Part shown: positions 21,846 through 30,766 of the stretch, one piece after another | Layout of the letters: each line of letters opens with the position of its first letter | Numbering within the stretch: the stretch's first letter is position 1 | Assembly: GCF_010111755.1 (NCBI RefSeq) | Contig: NC_088962.1 | Span: 1,364,001-1,428,000 of the forward strand | Direction: 5' to 3' | From: Nakaseomyces glabratus | Taxonomy: Eukaryota; Ascomycota; Saccharomycetes; Saccharomycetales; Saccharomycetaceae | DNA: 64,000 bases | Position numbers and translations under genes: made by a program | The notes under the pieces: generated by a model | What the model saw: the letters and a program-made list of their open reading frames with translations, nothing else | Databases searched by the model: none | Told to the model about the DNA's origin: nothing

Positions 21846-22445
21846 TTATTTGTAAACAGGTGGTCTGTCATTCTTATTTCTTTGCAGTCTCAATATCATC
21901 CATTCAATGGAATCCTTGATACCTTCTCCGGTCAATGCGCAAACCGGCAGTACTCTGCTGTCCCTTGCACTCATATGTTCGGCAATCCTATTAAAAATTT
22001 CTTTTATATCCTGTACTTCCATTCTTTCAGGCTTGTCTTGTTTATTCGCTAACATGAGAATAGGTATACCTTCGATTTCATCATCCATCACTATTGTTCG
22101 CAGAGTTTCACTGCACTCATCAATCCTTGATCTATCAGTACTATCCACCACAAATATGATTCCATGGCATTGAGGATAGTATTCAGACCACATAGCCCGC
22201 AGAGATGCCTGCCCACCAACATCCCAAAACTTTAGTATGCTGCGGTTATTATCTACTGGTATCGTAGCCACATTCTGTCCAACTGTGGGTGCTATCTTAT
22301 CTAAGGGTTTCGAATGCATCGAGTACTCTTTCTTTAGTGTCTCGAGAAAAGTCGTCTTCCCAGCATTATCTAGACCGAGGATCAATATCGAGTATTGCTC
22401 TCGCTTGTTCCAGTTGTTGTATAGTCCCTTGACCAAGTGAAACAT
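21846..22445 (-). CDS. ARL3: Arf-like GTPase Arl3 of the trans-Golgi
   Basis: A 199-residue small GTPase that recruits Arl1 to the trans-Golgi and is itself brought there by Sys1. The P-loop is GLDNAGKT (residues 24-31). Switch II starts DVGGQ and the guanine motif is NKQD. The N-terminus is Met-Phe and lacks the Gly2 of myristoylated Arfs. In S. cerevisiae this Met-Phe is acetylated by NatC, which is needed for Golgi targeting. The longer frame starts at a TTG two codons upstream; the ATG at 22445 reproduces the conserved MFHLVKGLYNNWNK start. It is the last gene of the YPL037-YPL051 block. Confidence 0.97.
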   Translation of the reverse strand: MFHLVKGLYNNWNKREQYSILILGLDNAGKTTFLETLKKEYSMHSKPLDKIAPTVGQNVATIPVDNNRSILKFWDVGGQASLRAMWSEYYPQCHGIIFVVDSTDRSRIDECSETLRTIVMDDEIEGIPILMLANKQDKPERMEVQDIKEIFNRIAEHMSARDSRVLPVCALTGEGIKDSIEWMILRLQRNKNDRPPVYK

Positions 22446-22947
22446 CTTCAAGTCCGAAAGTTGTCTTATATGTTCTATTGTCTCTCACAGCTTATGTCTC
22501 ACAAACGTGGCTATATGATTTACTGAGTAGTTGGCAAATGAATTATATAAGAATGCAATTGCTGTTCGATGCCCTCTTACTTAACTGTATGATGTTGTAG
22601 GATTCTGCGGATCAGGAACCAGCTCTCGGTAGAAATGTCCTCTGCGTAGCTTTCACAGACAATTTTTTGAATCACGTGAGAGGAGTACTTACCTATTAAA
22701 AGATAGGACTTCAAAGTGTTGTAATGTATTTCTACATCGAAACTAGCACAACCAAAATTCTATTACGTACGTCTACATTAAAATTAACTAATGCTTTATG
22801 TAGGTAAGTCAATTGATGGTTATTGGTTTTTGCAAAAGAAGCAAATAAGCTATATGTATGGAAATGACGATGCAATATGAATAGGTAAGAAGTAAAAACT
22901 TACTAGTGGTGATGAAAGCAACATTCGGATTATCCAATGTAGTATTC
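22446..22947. other. ARL3 upstream region at a synteny junction
   Basis: The region between the ARL3 start and the FAR8 stop, where collinearity with S. cerevisiae chromosome XVI ends. A CACGTG lies at 22673-22678, about 230 bases before the ARL3 ATG. The flanking TACTTACCT-like run near 22687 is too short to call a U1 RNA. No gene is seen. Confidence 0.5.
22673..22678. promoter_or_regulatory. CACGTG E-box upstream of ARL3
   Basis: A perfect CACGTG in the form ATCACGTGA, as bound by Cbf1. I looked for the two other centromere elements beside it (an AT-only spacer of about 80 bases, then a TTCCGAA core) and did not find them, so a promoter role is preferred. Confidence 0.35.
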
Positions 22948-24621
22948 TTATTTAGAGTTTACTAACTGGTCTAATGACAATAAACCGGTATCCCCAGCAG
23001 TTAAAAGCATCATTTTTTTATTCAAAGTAATGATATCCATGGGACATGCTCTTGCAGATATCTGATGGCCATAGGATTCGTTTACTAGGCTTAAGTCTTC
23101 TACTTCCTCAGCGGTACCCTCACCCTCGTTACTTATCACTTTCTGGATATAATCAAACCGTGCCAAAGTCCTATACTCTATCCTCTTTGGTGAATATGCT
23201 AGTATGACAACATCGTTAGATGATTTAAACATGATTGAAGCAGGAATATTTTTCAGAAGTCTTTTTAGCACTATGATCTTCTGATCAAAACTATAAACCA
23301 GAATAATGTTGTTTATCTGTATTAACAGTTTCGCCGATTCCTTATTCAATTGGAAACTAGTTTTTGCATACTCATCTCTTAGGAGCATGGTACCAGCCAT
23401 ATGCTTCTCTAAACTGACAGTCTGCAAGATTTCACCTTGAAAGTTGTATATGTTCAATTCATAAGGTGGGCCGCAAATTGTAATAAACGACTTCTCAGTC
23501 ATTCCGAGTACAACATCAACAATGCTCTTATATGTCTCAACAATGTGTTTCTTGTTTATTGACAAGTGGGAAGGACTTGAACTCTTAGTGATAACAACTT
23601 CTATAATAACAACGTTCTCCTTCGTTGCAAATAGCAACCACTTGTTCTTGAAATCTACCCTGATAATGTCTTCGTAATTTATATGCTTTATGTGCCCATC
23701 TTTGAAAATACTTATGTGACTTATGCAATCCGGTTTTCCTAACTCCCATAACTTCAGTCCCGATTCATCTATAGTCATGATCTGAGATTCGCCAACAATG
23801 AAGTAGTCGAGTAAGTCTTCAGTAAGGCCGTTCAAAACAAACCTTCTAGGGTTGGATAATTTATTATCTTTGAGAACATCAACGAGAATCATATCATTCT
23901 TGTCTGTATTCATCAAAATCATATTTTTGTAAACTTTCATGTTTTTAACATACTCTGGTAATCTTGTGACCGATCTATTTGCCTGCGGAACGTCAGACTT
24001 GAATAACGATGCGACCTTGGCAGGCTTCTTCTTTGATGAATGTTCCGTATCAGACTCATCAGAAGGCAAGACGGTGTCTGCGTCTGAGACTTCCTCCAAT
24101 TCGAATTTAACACGCTCATCAGACTGATCTTCGGCATCAAGTTCATTTTTTCTCCCCTTGTTATCGAGTTTCACTTGACCAGGCGACTTCGTTGATGCCT
24201 GGTTTGACAAACCGTTTGAGTAGTCACTCGAGGAGTTCAAAGCCATCCTCGATACCTGATAAGTCGTATTGCTTTTATTCTTGAGGGATTCGATCTGATC
24301 ATTGGCATTGGGGCTCTTCAGCAAGTACACGATCTCCTTAACGTTATCCTGTACCGCCTGCTTTGACTTTATCAGTGGAGCCAACCCTGTGGCATTGTTT
24401 TCTTTGCTCTTATCTGCCTTCTCCTGGCTTGATCTGCTCTCAGCCTCACCGTTTTGGATCGATACTAGCTTATATTTCAAGTCTTTGTTTTCGTTCTCCA
24501 GCTCAATTATCCGGGCCCTCATCTCCGCACGCTCCAGCTCCCAAGTGATCCGGTCTCTTTCATTCTTGGTGAACTCGGTCTGCAGATAGTGCATCACACC
24601 GGGAAGTGTGTAGTGCGCCAT
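22948..24621 (-). CDS. FAR8: Striatin-like Far8, FAR/STRIPAK complex subunit
   Basis: A 557-residue protein matching Far8, a scaffold of the Far3-7-8-9-10-11 complex (yeast STRIPAK) that prolongs pheromone arrest and opposes TORC2. The N-terminus is the striatin signature: YTLPGVMHYLQTEFTKNERDRITWELERAEMRARI opens with a short hydrophobic segment (YTLPGVMHYLQ, about residues 4-14) and runs into a coiled coil to about residue 55. A Ser-rich charged linker follows (about 60-215). The C-terminal half (about 225-557) has repeating hydrophobic strands typical of a degenerate WD40 propeller. Length is similar to S. cerevisiae Far8 (523). Confidence 0.92.
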   Translation of the reverse strand: MAHYTLPGVMHYLQTEFTKNERDRITWELERAEMRARIIELENENKDLKYKLVSIQNGEAESRSSQEKADKSKENNATGLAPLIKSKQAVQDNVKEIVYLLKSPNANDQIESLKNKSNTTYQVSRMALNSSSDYSNGLSNQASTKSPGQVKLDNKGRKNELDAEDQSDERVKFELEEVSDADTVLPSDESDTEHSSKKKPAKVASLFKSDVPQANRSVTRLPEYVKNMKVYKNMILMNTDKNDMILVDVLKDNKLSNPRRFVLNGLTEDLLDYFIVGESQIMTIDESGLKLWELGKPDCISHISIFKDGHIKHINYEDIIRVDFKNKWLLFATKENVVIIEVVITKSSSPSHLSINKKHIVETYKSIVDVVLGMTEKSFITICGPPYELNIYNFQGEILQTVSLEKHMAGTMLLRDEYAKTSFQLNKESAKLLIQINNIILVYSFDQKIIVLKRLLKNIPASIMFKSSNDVVILAYSPKRIEYRTLARFDYIQKVISNEGEGTAEEVEDLSLVNESYGHQISARACPMDIITLNKKMMLLTAGDTGLLSLDQLVNSK

Positions 24622-24738
24622 CTTTACCTTTTTGCTTCCTCTCCTGCACTGTGAAAACCTCTTATCCCAATTTATTTACAGAAAGCAATCCAATGGCTCT
24701 TCTCCTACAGATAACTCCACTCAAAACACTTATACCCT

Positions 24739-24927
24739 ATGGGCATCATCCTCAACACAAGCGTTTCGACTCTATTTGACCTTTGTTTAGGCCCTCTTCA
24801 CACTGATTGCTGCGAATTCGAAGAGAGGCCCCCTCTCCAGAACCAATCGTATGAAGGTACTACTATAACCATATTGGTGGTCACAGTGTTGCTGGTAGCC
24901 ATTATCTGGATAGCCATTGAAGGGTAA
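24739..24927 (+). CDS. Possible small tail-anchored membrane protein
   Basis: An ATG-initiated 62-codon frame that I do not recognise. Residues about 41-60 form a strongly hydrophobic segment (TTITILVVTVLLVAIIWIA), ending two residues before the stop as in tail-anchored proteins. The first 40 residues contain three Cys and a short acidic patch (EFEE). It is divergent from FAR8 and starts only 117 bases from the FAR8 ATG, so it overlaps the likely FAR8 promoter. Chance frames of this size are common in yeast, so the call is weak. A homologue in related yeasts would be needed to accept it. Confidence 0.2.
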   Translation: MGIILNTSVSTLFDLCLGPLHTDCCEFEERPPLQNQSYEGTTITILVVTVLLVAIIWIAIEG

Positions 24928-24960
24928 AGGCTCTCATTATCGTTACAATAGTTCACGCTT

Positions 24961-25001
24961 GATGTGCGTGTGTGCGCGTGTATATGTGTGTGTGTGCTTG
25001 G
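24961..25001. repeat. TG-rich simple repeat
   Basis: An imperfect (TG)n tract interrupted by CG and TATA steps, downstream of TMA19. Such alternating purine-pyrimidine tracts are length-variable. Confidence 0.7.
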
Positions 25002-25289
25002 TGAAATGTAGGGAAGTATGCAGGGCCTTTATTGAGGAGAAGGGCATGTTTGCCAAACACCCGATGGCGAGCTTAATTTTGTAACAAATTTCAGTATATT
25101 GTTGATTAGAATAATTATTTAATATTTATATAGGAGACGGAGACGCTAAAAAAACGGGTCAATCTATGCTTAGAATTGATCGAGTTATGTTTCGAAAAAA
25201 CTTGCCGATTAGGGTAAGGCTTTTTTGAATGGCGAATTAGAAAATGTCGTAAAGGTCAGATGTCAAAGAGAATTCAATTTATACTGAGC

Positions 25290-25793
25290 TTAGATCTTTT
25301 CTTCGTCGATACCGTGCTTCCAGATGGCAACGAATGGGGTGGTACCATCTTCACGGTAGTTCAACATGACGACCATGGCGTCTGGGTCCATGGATTCACC
25401 AGTGAAGAACTCCCAGTCCTTGAAAGAGCCGATGACCTTCTTGACGTAGACTTGGGCACCCTTCTCGAAAGTTGGGATGGCGTCTGGGTTCTTCTCTTGC
25501 AACTTAGCCTTGACAGCCTTCATGTAACCCTTGATGTAGGTCAAGAAGGACTTCTTGTCGAAACCGGTTGGTTGCAAACGGAAGGAGTGGACAACGTTGT
25601 TGACAACTTCAGTACCGTCCTCGACATCGTCTTCACCATCTTCAGTAGATGGGTTGGCACCAATGTCAATGTTGTCACCACCGACCTTGACCATAGCACA
25701 GTCGGCTTCGTAGATGACACCATCAACTTCGTTGATATCGTAAGCGTCAGACAACAATTCGTCACCAGAGAAGATATCCTTGTAAATAATCAT
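25290..25793 (-). CDS. TMA19: Translationally controlled tumour protein homologue
   Basis: The 167-residue yeast TCTP, a ribosome-associated protein that moves to mitochondria under oxidative stress. The family start MIIYKDIFSGDELLSDAY is conserved, followed by a variable acidic loop (about 45-65). The helical hairpin (about 85-125) contains KSFLTYIKGYMKAVKAKL, and the C-terminal strand is AMVVMLNYREDGTTPF. Length equals S. cerevisiae Tma19. Codons are strongly biased to the abundant-protein set. In S. cerevisiae it lies on chromosome XI (YKL056C). Here it sits between FAR8 and SFK1, joining genes from two duplicated regions. Confidence 0.97.
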   Translation of the reverse strand: MIIYKDIFSGDELLSDAYDINEVDGVIYEADCAMVKVGGDNIDIGANPSTEDGEDDVEDGTEVVNNVVHSFRLQPTGFDKKSFLTYIKGYMKAVKAKLQEKNPDAIPTFEKGAQVYVKKVIGSFKDWEFFTGESMDPDAMVVMLNYREDGTTPFVAIWKHGIDEEKI

Positions 25794-25939
25794 AGTTGCT
25801 AATGTGTTAGTTGTACGTCTCCTTTTATCGGATCAGATAAACTCTATTTCTCTTTCTCTCTCTAAGTCTTTATCCTAATATATTACAACTAGAAAAGATG
25901 AACTTTCCTCCTTTCCCTCATCGAAAACTTCAATTTTTT

Positions 25940-25967
25940 GCAAAAAAAAAAAAAAAATTTTTTTTGC
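25940..25967. repeat. Poly(A)16-poly(T)8 palindrome
   Basis: GC, then 16 A, then 8 T, then GC. The arms form a near-perfect inverted repeat about 150 bases before the TMA19 ATG. Poly(dA:dT) tracts of this kind exclude nucleosomes and are common at highly expressed yeast genes. The AT junction also resembles an extended RRPE. Confidence 0.85.
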
Positions 25968-26063
25968 AGAAATCCCAACAATCGTAATATACGTCAACAT
26001 CACATGTAATATACTAGAATACGTTAATCAGATGACAAGTACATATGTACGTTGTTTTCGACA

Positions 26064-26162
26064 CTTTTCGGAAAAATCGAGAAAACACAAAAGATTTTCC
26101 GGTTTTTCCGGTTTTCCGGGTTTGCATATGGTTTTTCATATGTTTTTCATACGTTTTTCCGG
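26064..26162. repeat. Degenerate TTTTCCGG / TTTTTCAT array
   Basis: About eight units of 8-11 bases: one inverted TTTTCGGAAAA, then three units ending CCGG, then three units TTTTTCATAT/TTTTTCATAC, then a final TTTTTCCGG. It reads as a partly decayed tandem repeat. Confidence 0.6.
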
Positions 26163-26479
26163 CAGTTTCTAGGGCTTTTCTCTCTCTCTTTTTTTTCTGA
26201 ATCGGGGGTCTACGTGATATCTCTGTGTCCGATGCTGAAGTATCTCAATGTTTGCTCCGGAACAACTGAAAGGATCTTGCATTTAGCAATAACATAACAA
26301 TGGAGGATGGTGGGGGTCAAATGTTGATGGATGATTTTGAATGGCTATGAAGTGTCGTTGCAAGACAGCAAATAGTGCTTACGGTGCAGCTCAATTACGT
26401 ATTCGCTGAAGTGGAAACTGGAGTGTAAATCATTCCATCGAAGGACAAAATTTTTTTTCTTTTGCCATATACAAATATG

Positions 26480-26490
26480 TAAATATAAAA
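26480..26490 (-). other. Match to the yeast origin (ACS) consensus
   Basis: TAAATATAAAA is a perfect minus-strand match to WTTTAYRTTTW. A short AT-rich motif like this occurs by chance, so it is only a candidate origin element. Confidence 0.2.
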
Positions 26491-26569
26491 TAATATAATA
26501 GTCTTTAGTGTGTGTGTGTGTGAATACTGGCAAATTTCAGAGCTGTACAAGTAAAAAGATAATATCACA

Positions 26570-27559
26570 ATGATTGGTAGACCAGGCAATTGGTTTTTCG
26601 TTGTGCCATGGATTGCGTTTATTCCATGGTATGGGATGCTGATCACGATGCTGGTGTGCTGGGCTGCGCAAGGGCACCCGATCTACTGGTTCATGCACAC
26701 TGAGCAGTTCCCCGTATACATCTCGGATATAGGTGCCACTAACCTGAGACCGCTGTTCATCTCATGTGCCGGGTGGCAAGGGCTCGGCTACGTCATCACA
26801 GTCGCTTGCGAGTTCTTCCAAAGGTCCGGGCATTGGCCGGGGTTCCTGAGGTCTTCCTCGAACAAAGATTACTCAAAAGTCGAGTACCACGAGACTATAC
26901 TCTCCAAGAAATACTTTATGCCACCATACTATACCAGGCACGAGAGAAACCTCATCTTCGCAGCAGTGATCCTGGGTGGCCTGGGTGAAGTGGCCTTGCT
27001 GATGTGCACCATCTTCTCCACAGCACTGTACCACCATGTGCATTTGTCCATGGTCGGTGTCTTCGTAGTGCTAATGTTCTTCTCCGTGTGCTGCCAGACA
27101 GCACAATACTTCATGATGGGCAGAAGATACGCTCTGTTCCACCCGCTCTCCTCAGAGAACCCTGACGCCATCCACGCTCTGAAATGGTACCAGCTAGCCG
27201 GCTACAAGTACAACAAATTCATCATCAGTGCTAGCATGAAAGTGGTGTGGTTGGCATTGGCCGTCGTTTGGGCCATCTGCTTTGCAGCTATCAGCGACAA
27301 CTCAAAGAGTGCTTGTTTCGAATGGCTGCTGGCCTTCTGGTTCGGTGTCCTCTTCATGATCATCTCTTGGGATTTCTACATGGGTGGCAGATACATGTAC
27401 TCCAAGTACTTCCACCAAATTGAGGCAATCCACGGCTACTACAAGTACGACTCAGAAATCTCTTCCTCCAAAGAATCAAGTTTTGCTTCCACTATATCAG
27501 AAGCAAAACTCGAAGATTCCGCGGACGCTGACGAGATAAATATAAACAACCAGGTTTAA
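26570..27559 (+). CDS. SFK1: Plasma-membrane protein Sfk1, PI4-kinase pathway
   Basis: A 329-residue multi-spanning protein of the Sfk1/Frag1/DRAM family. In yeast Sfk1 works with Stt4 and Efr3/Ypp1 in PI4P production at the plasma membrane and affects lipid asymmetry. Hydrophobic segments are visible near residues 7-30, 60-80, 120-145, 150-175, 210-235 and 240-262, giving about six spans. The N-terminus NWFFVVPWIAFIPWYGMLITML is typical of the family. The last 50 residues are hydrophilic and acidic, consistent with a cytosolic tail. Length is close to S. cerevisiae Sfk1 (353). The first half of the gene is notably GC-rich compared with its flanks. Confidence 0.94.
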   Translation: MIGRPGNWFFVVPWIAFIPWYGMLITMLVCWAAQGHPIYWFMHTEQFPVYISDIGATNLRPLFISCAGWQGLGYVITVACEFFQRSGHWPGFLRSSSNKDYSKVEYHETILSKKYFMPPYYTRHERNLIFAAVILGGLGEVALLMCTIFSTALYHHVHLSMVGVFVVLMFFSVCCQTAQYFMMGRRYALFHPLSSENPDAIHALKWYQLAGYKYNKFIISASMKVVWLALAVVWAICFAAISDNSKSACFEWLLAFWFGVLFMIISWDFYMGGRYMYSKYFHQIEAIHGYYKYDSEISSSKESSFASTISEAKLEDSADADEININNQV

Positions 27560-28031
27560 GAAGACTACACCTGTTTTTATTCATCATTTGCATTGGCACA
27601 TTTATCGCATTGTAAACTACATTTTCAAGAGCCAAAACGTATCATGCATTCTTACCGCTATTGCTATATTTTATTCCTAGCACTTTTTTCCCTAATCCGG
27701 ATGTTCGATCTGATCTTCATTTATAAATAATACCCTATGATAGATGCTCTGAACAACTTTATATACCATATAATGTCTTAATATATCCTAAACTAAGTTC
27801 CCATGGATGTCAAGCGATCCAAAATGTTTAATTTTTTCGTAATTCAGACAGACAGAAGCTATAGTTTTAAAATATAGGTCGATTATAATTATAAAATTAG
27901 ACAATAGAAATTAAAGTTTAATAAATCAATTAACTAAGGCAAAAGAAAGAAAGATGAAATAAAACAGGTTGAGAGATTGAATTCTCAATATTAGAATATA
28001 TTTTAATTAAAAATTAAGCATTTAGACTAAT
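27560..28031. other. Convergent SFK1-EIS1 intergenic region
   Basis: Very AT-rich sequence between two gene ends. I see no gene. Confidence 0.4.
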
Positions 28032-30689
28032 TCAAAAGACTTCTTTGAAATAACCATCCTTTTTGGTTTCAGAATGAGCACCACTAGTTGTACCCTTATC
28101 ATCAGCTACAGATCCTTGGGAAAACCCACTGAATGTGTGCTCAAGCTTATTTTCCTCATCTTCAGCAGCTTCAGACGACTTTACCTCAGTGGCAGGCTTT
28201 GGAGCATCGACCTTCTTTGGAGCCTCCTCCGTAGCAGCAGCGTGTGGCTTAGCATGTTCGTTTGTCGTAGAGACCAAGTGAGGTTTACTAACTGAGTCCA
28301 TTTTGGCCTTTTCTTCAGCTACCTTCTGGTTTGTTCTTGTTTCTTCAATCATGTGGGCCTTTCTTGGTCCCAAGAAAAACTTATCAAAAACAGAGCCCTT
28401 ACGCTTCTTTTCAGATTTAGGAGAGGCAGCAGCAGGGGCGGCACGAGGAGCAGATGCAGGCTTCTTTGGTGTAGTGGCAGCGGCAGCGGCAGCAGTAGTG
28501 GCGGCAGCCGCAGTTGGCTTCTCTTTCTTCATTGCAGAAGCTTCCTCGGCGACTGTCTCCAACTTTTCTTCCGCTGGCTCTTCCTTCTTTGGAGCATGCT
28601 TTGCCAAATATTCTTCAGATGTCATACCAAACAATCCCTTGACCTTCTCTTCGTCGATCTTTTCATCACCACGGGCTTGGGCTTTGTTTCTCATGGATTC
28701 TAGCAATTGTAACTTCTCCTTCTTCAATTGAATTTCTGTTTGATTTAGTTCACTCTTTCTTTCATTGACCATGGCATCAACTTCAAGTTGCTTTAATCTG
28801 GCTTGCTTGGTAGACAACTCAGCTTGTTCTTTGGTCTTATTGGCAAGAATAATGATGTCGTTGTTCAAGGTGTTTGCCAAGGTTTCCTTGTTTTGTCCCA
28901 AGTTCTCCAGTTTACCACCTTCTTCGACATGCATATTGTCATGAGCACGGATATCACCTTCGTAGATTTCAATCTTCTTCTTGTGACCCTCAATGGCCTC
29001 TTGCAAACCGGTGATCTCGGTATCGATGCCATCACGCTCCTTCAGGAATTCCTCGTGTTGCTTCTCAGCCTCGTCCAGTTCGTCCTGGAATGGCTTCACT
29101 AGCTCTTCTTGTTCCAAACGAGCGGCCTCGATATCCTTTTCACGGTTCTCGTCCCATTTTTGCAACTCCTCCTCGACTTTCTGGTCTTGCATACCGAGCT
29201 TCATGTTCATCTCCTCTTGCAAGTCCTCTAGTCTCTGCTTTGCGGCTTCCAATTGCTTCTTCTTCTCGGCAACGGTCTCGTCCATCTTCTTGATCATCTC
29301 ATCGTACTTCTTCTGAGCGGCATCTTTGGCCTCCTGCTTCTCCAGAGCAATACGCTTGCTGTTAACTTCCAAAACGTTCTTGTCGTTAGTCTGCTTGGTG
29401 CGTTGCAAGTTCTTCCAGTTGGACAAGTCCTTCTCGTAAGTGGCAATACGCGTGGCAATCTCAGTGTCGGCAGCACGCTGAGCTTCTGCACGCTCAGAGA
29501 CCTCACCCAGCACAGGCGAGATCAAGCCATGCGCAATGTTGTCGACCTCCTGTGGCGTCAAGAACAGACCACCACCAATGTTGATCTTGCCGGCCTTCTC
29601 GGATTGCGCATTCAGCTTGTTCTGGTAGTTCTGCTGGGCAATGGCCACCGCAGCACGGTTGTACGAGTCGTTGTCGTACAGACGACGCTCAGCCTGCTGC
29701 TTGTCAATGGAGGCCATCTCGCGGTCAACCTTCTCGCGCGCCATAGACAGAACCTTCTGGGACGTCATGTGTCTCACAAACTCCTGCCTCTGCTGCTCGC
29801 GCGCAGCGAAGTCCTCAGGCAGCATGCTCTTGGGGTCCAGGTCCTTCACCGCAGTAGCAGCACCCAGCGCAAACTTGGCGGCGTTCCTCTCCTTCTCGGT
29901 AGGGCCCTCCTGCTTGGGTGGCAGCTCAGAGCGCTTGGCCACACGCGCCATAACATCGGAGTTCAGGTCGATGCTGCGCGAGGCCGCACCAGCAGCGCCA
30001 GCAGCACCCGCAGCACCACCGGCGGCACCGTAGTCAGCGGCGGCACCCGCGGTCATCGAGTAGCTCTTCACGTACTCCTTGCGCTCGGGCTCACTGCGCT
30101 CCTTCAGACGGGACTCGGCCTTGCGCTCGGCACCCTTCAGCACCTTAGACATGTCCATAGCGCGCGAGGTGCTGGCGGCGGAGACCTGCGACACAATACT
30201 GTAGGTCTTCTGCCCCGCGTGGCGCGCCTCCTCAGACGCCGTGAACAGCTTCTCGGTGCCGACAGACAGCGCCTTCGCAGCGGCAGACGTGTAGTTCAGG
30301 TTCAGCGCGCGGTTCTGCTTGAACTTCTCCGCGTGCACGTCGGGCTTCTCCCGCACGGGCTCCGTCCCGACCTTCAGCGCCGCCGAGGCGGCGCCCTGGT
30401 CGACGTACAGCCGGCGGTACGCCTCCACTGTGGTCTGGTTATCGTTCGCAACATTCGCAGCCTTGTTCGTAGCGGCCTTGTAGTCAGTAACGCCGACACC
30501 AACACCCCCGGAGATAGGTGAGTTGTACACGCCGTACTTCAGCTTCGCACGGTACATCGCCTCCTTGCTCAGCGGCTGGTTGTCGTCATGGTAAACCTTT
30601 GGGTTGTACTTCTTCTTAGTGGCACTGGAACCACTGGCGACACTCGCAGTGTCCTGCGTGTGGTCGTCCACGGTAGATATCAGAGACAT
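28032..30689 (-). CDS. EIS1: Eisosome protein Eis1 / YKL050C family
   Basis: An 885-residue cortical protein of the Eis1 family, needed for normal eisosomes, the Pil1/Lsp1-built furrows of the plasma membrane. The N-terminal half is basic and Ala-rich. A Gly-Ala run lies near residues 217-233 (AAGGAAGAAGAAG). Long charged coiled coils follow at about 430-690, starting near RIATYEKDLSNWKNLQRTK. The C-terminal 200 residues are Pro/Ala/Lys-rich and disordered, with a second alanine tract near 728-745. S. cerevisiae has two copies, EIS1 (YMR031C) and YKL050C. FAR8 points to the first and SFK1/TMA19 to the second, so the name is a choice between two co-orthologues. GC falls steeply from the 5-prime to the 3-prime end of the gene. 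Confidence 0.92.
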   Translation of the reverse strand: MSLISTVDDHTQDTASVASGSSATKKKYNPKVYHDDNQPLSKEAMYRAKLKYGVYNSPISGGVGVGVTDYKAATNKAANVANDNQTTVEAYRRLYVDQGAASAALKVGTEPVREKPDVHAEKFKQNRALNLNYTSAAAKALSVGTEKLFTASEEARHAGQKTYSIVSQVSAASTSRAMDMSKVLKGAERKAESRLKERSEPERKEYVKSYSMTAGAAADYGAAGGAAGAAGAAGAASRSIDLNSDVMARVAKRSELPPKQEGPTEKERNAAKFALGAATAVKDLDPKSMLPEDFAAREQQRQEFVRHMTSQKVLSMAREKVDREMASIDKQQAERRLYDNDSYNRAAVAIAQQNYQNKLNAQSEKAGKINIGGGLFLTPQEVDNIAHGLISPVLGEVSERAEAQRAADTEIATRIATYEKDLSNWKNLQRTKQTNDKNVLEVNSKRIALEKQEAKDAAQKKYDEMIKKMDETVAEKKKQLEAAKQRLEDLQEEMNMKLGMQDQKVEEELQKWDENREKDIEAARLEQEELVKPFQDELDEAEKQHEEFLKERDGIDTEITGLQEAIEGHKKKIEIYEGDIRAHDNMHVEEGGKLENLGQNKETLANTLNNDIIILANKTKEQAELSTKQARLKQLEVDAMVNERKSELNQTEIQLKKEKLQLLESMRNKAQARGDEKIDEEKVKGLFGMTSEEYLAKHAPKKEEPAEEKLETVAEEASAMKKEKPTAAAATTAAAAAATTPKKPASAPRAAPAAASPKSEKKRKGSVFDKFFLGPRKAHMIEETRTNQKVAEEKAKMDSVSKPHLVSTTNEHAKPHAAATEEAPKKVDAPKPATEVKSSEAAEDEENKLEHTFSGFSQGSVADDKGTTSGAHSETKKDGYFKEVF

Positions 30690-30758
30690 TTAGAATTTCC
30701 TTCCTTCTCAGATCTGGTGTTTCCTACTGGATATTCTACGTAATTGAGATACACAATT

Positions 30759-30766
30759 GCCGCCGA
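30759..30766 (+). promoter_or_regulatory. URS1-like (Ume6) site upstream of EIS1
   Basis: GCCGCCGA, the core of the Ume6-bound URS1 element, 70 bases before the EIS1 ATG. URS1 is classically meiotic but also occurs in metabolic promoters. Confidence 0.4.

Larger units (their letters stand above)
24622..25289. other. FAR8 upstream and TMA19 downstream region
   Basis: The promoter of FAR8 and the 3-prime end of TMA19. It contains a TG-rich simple repeat (about 24961-25001), an AT-rich block (25095-25135) and one possible 62-codon frame listed separately. In S. cerevisiae the gene next to FAR8 on this side is RSF1, and no trace of it is visible. Confidence 0.5.
25794..26569. promoter_or_regulatory. 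Divergent TMA19-SFK1 promoter region
   Basis: A 776-base divergent promoter with several low-complexity elements: a poly(A)/poly(T) palindrome (25940-25967), an array of TTTTCCGG-like units (26064-26162), a (GT)n tract (26508-26522) and an origin-consensus match (26480-26490). In S. cerevisiae five or six genes (OAR1, DEF1, MDM35, ASK1 and others) separate TMA19 and SFK1; none is here. Confidence 0.6.

Noticed and set aside
22681..22710. TACTTACCT resembling the 5-prime end of U1 snRNA
   Set aside because: Only eight to nine bases match, the following conserved U1 bases differ, and no Sm site or stem-loop pattern follows.
29253..30521. A 422-codon open frame on the plus strand opposite EIS1
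   Set aside because: It begins at TTG, has an implausible Leu/Arg/Val-rich composition and lies exactly over the GC-rich part of EIS1, where stop codons on the other strand are rare. It is a shadow of composition.
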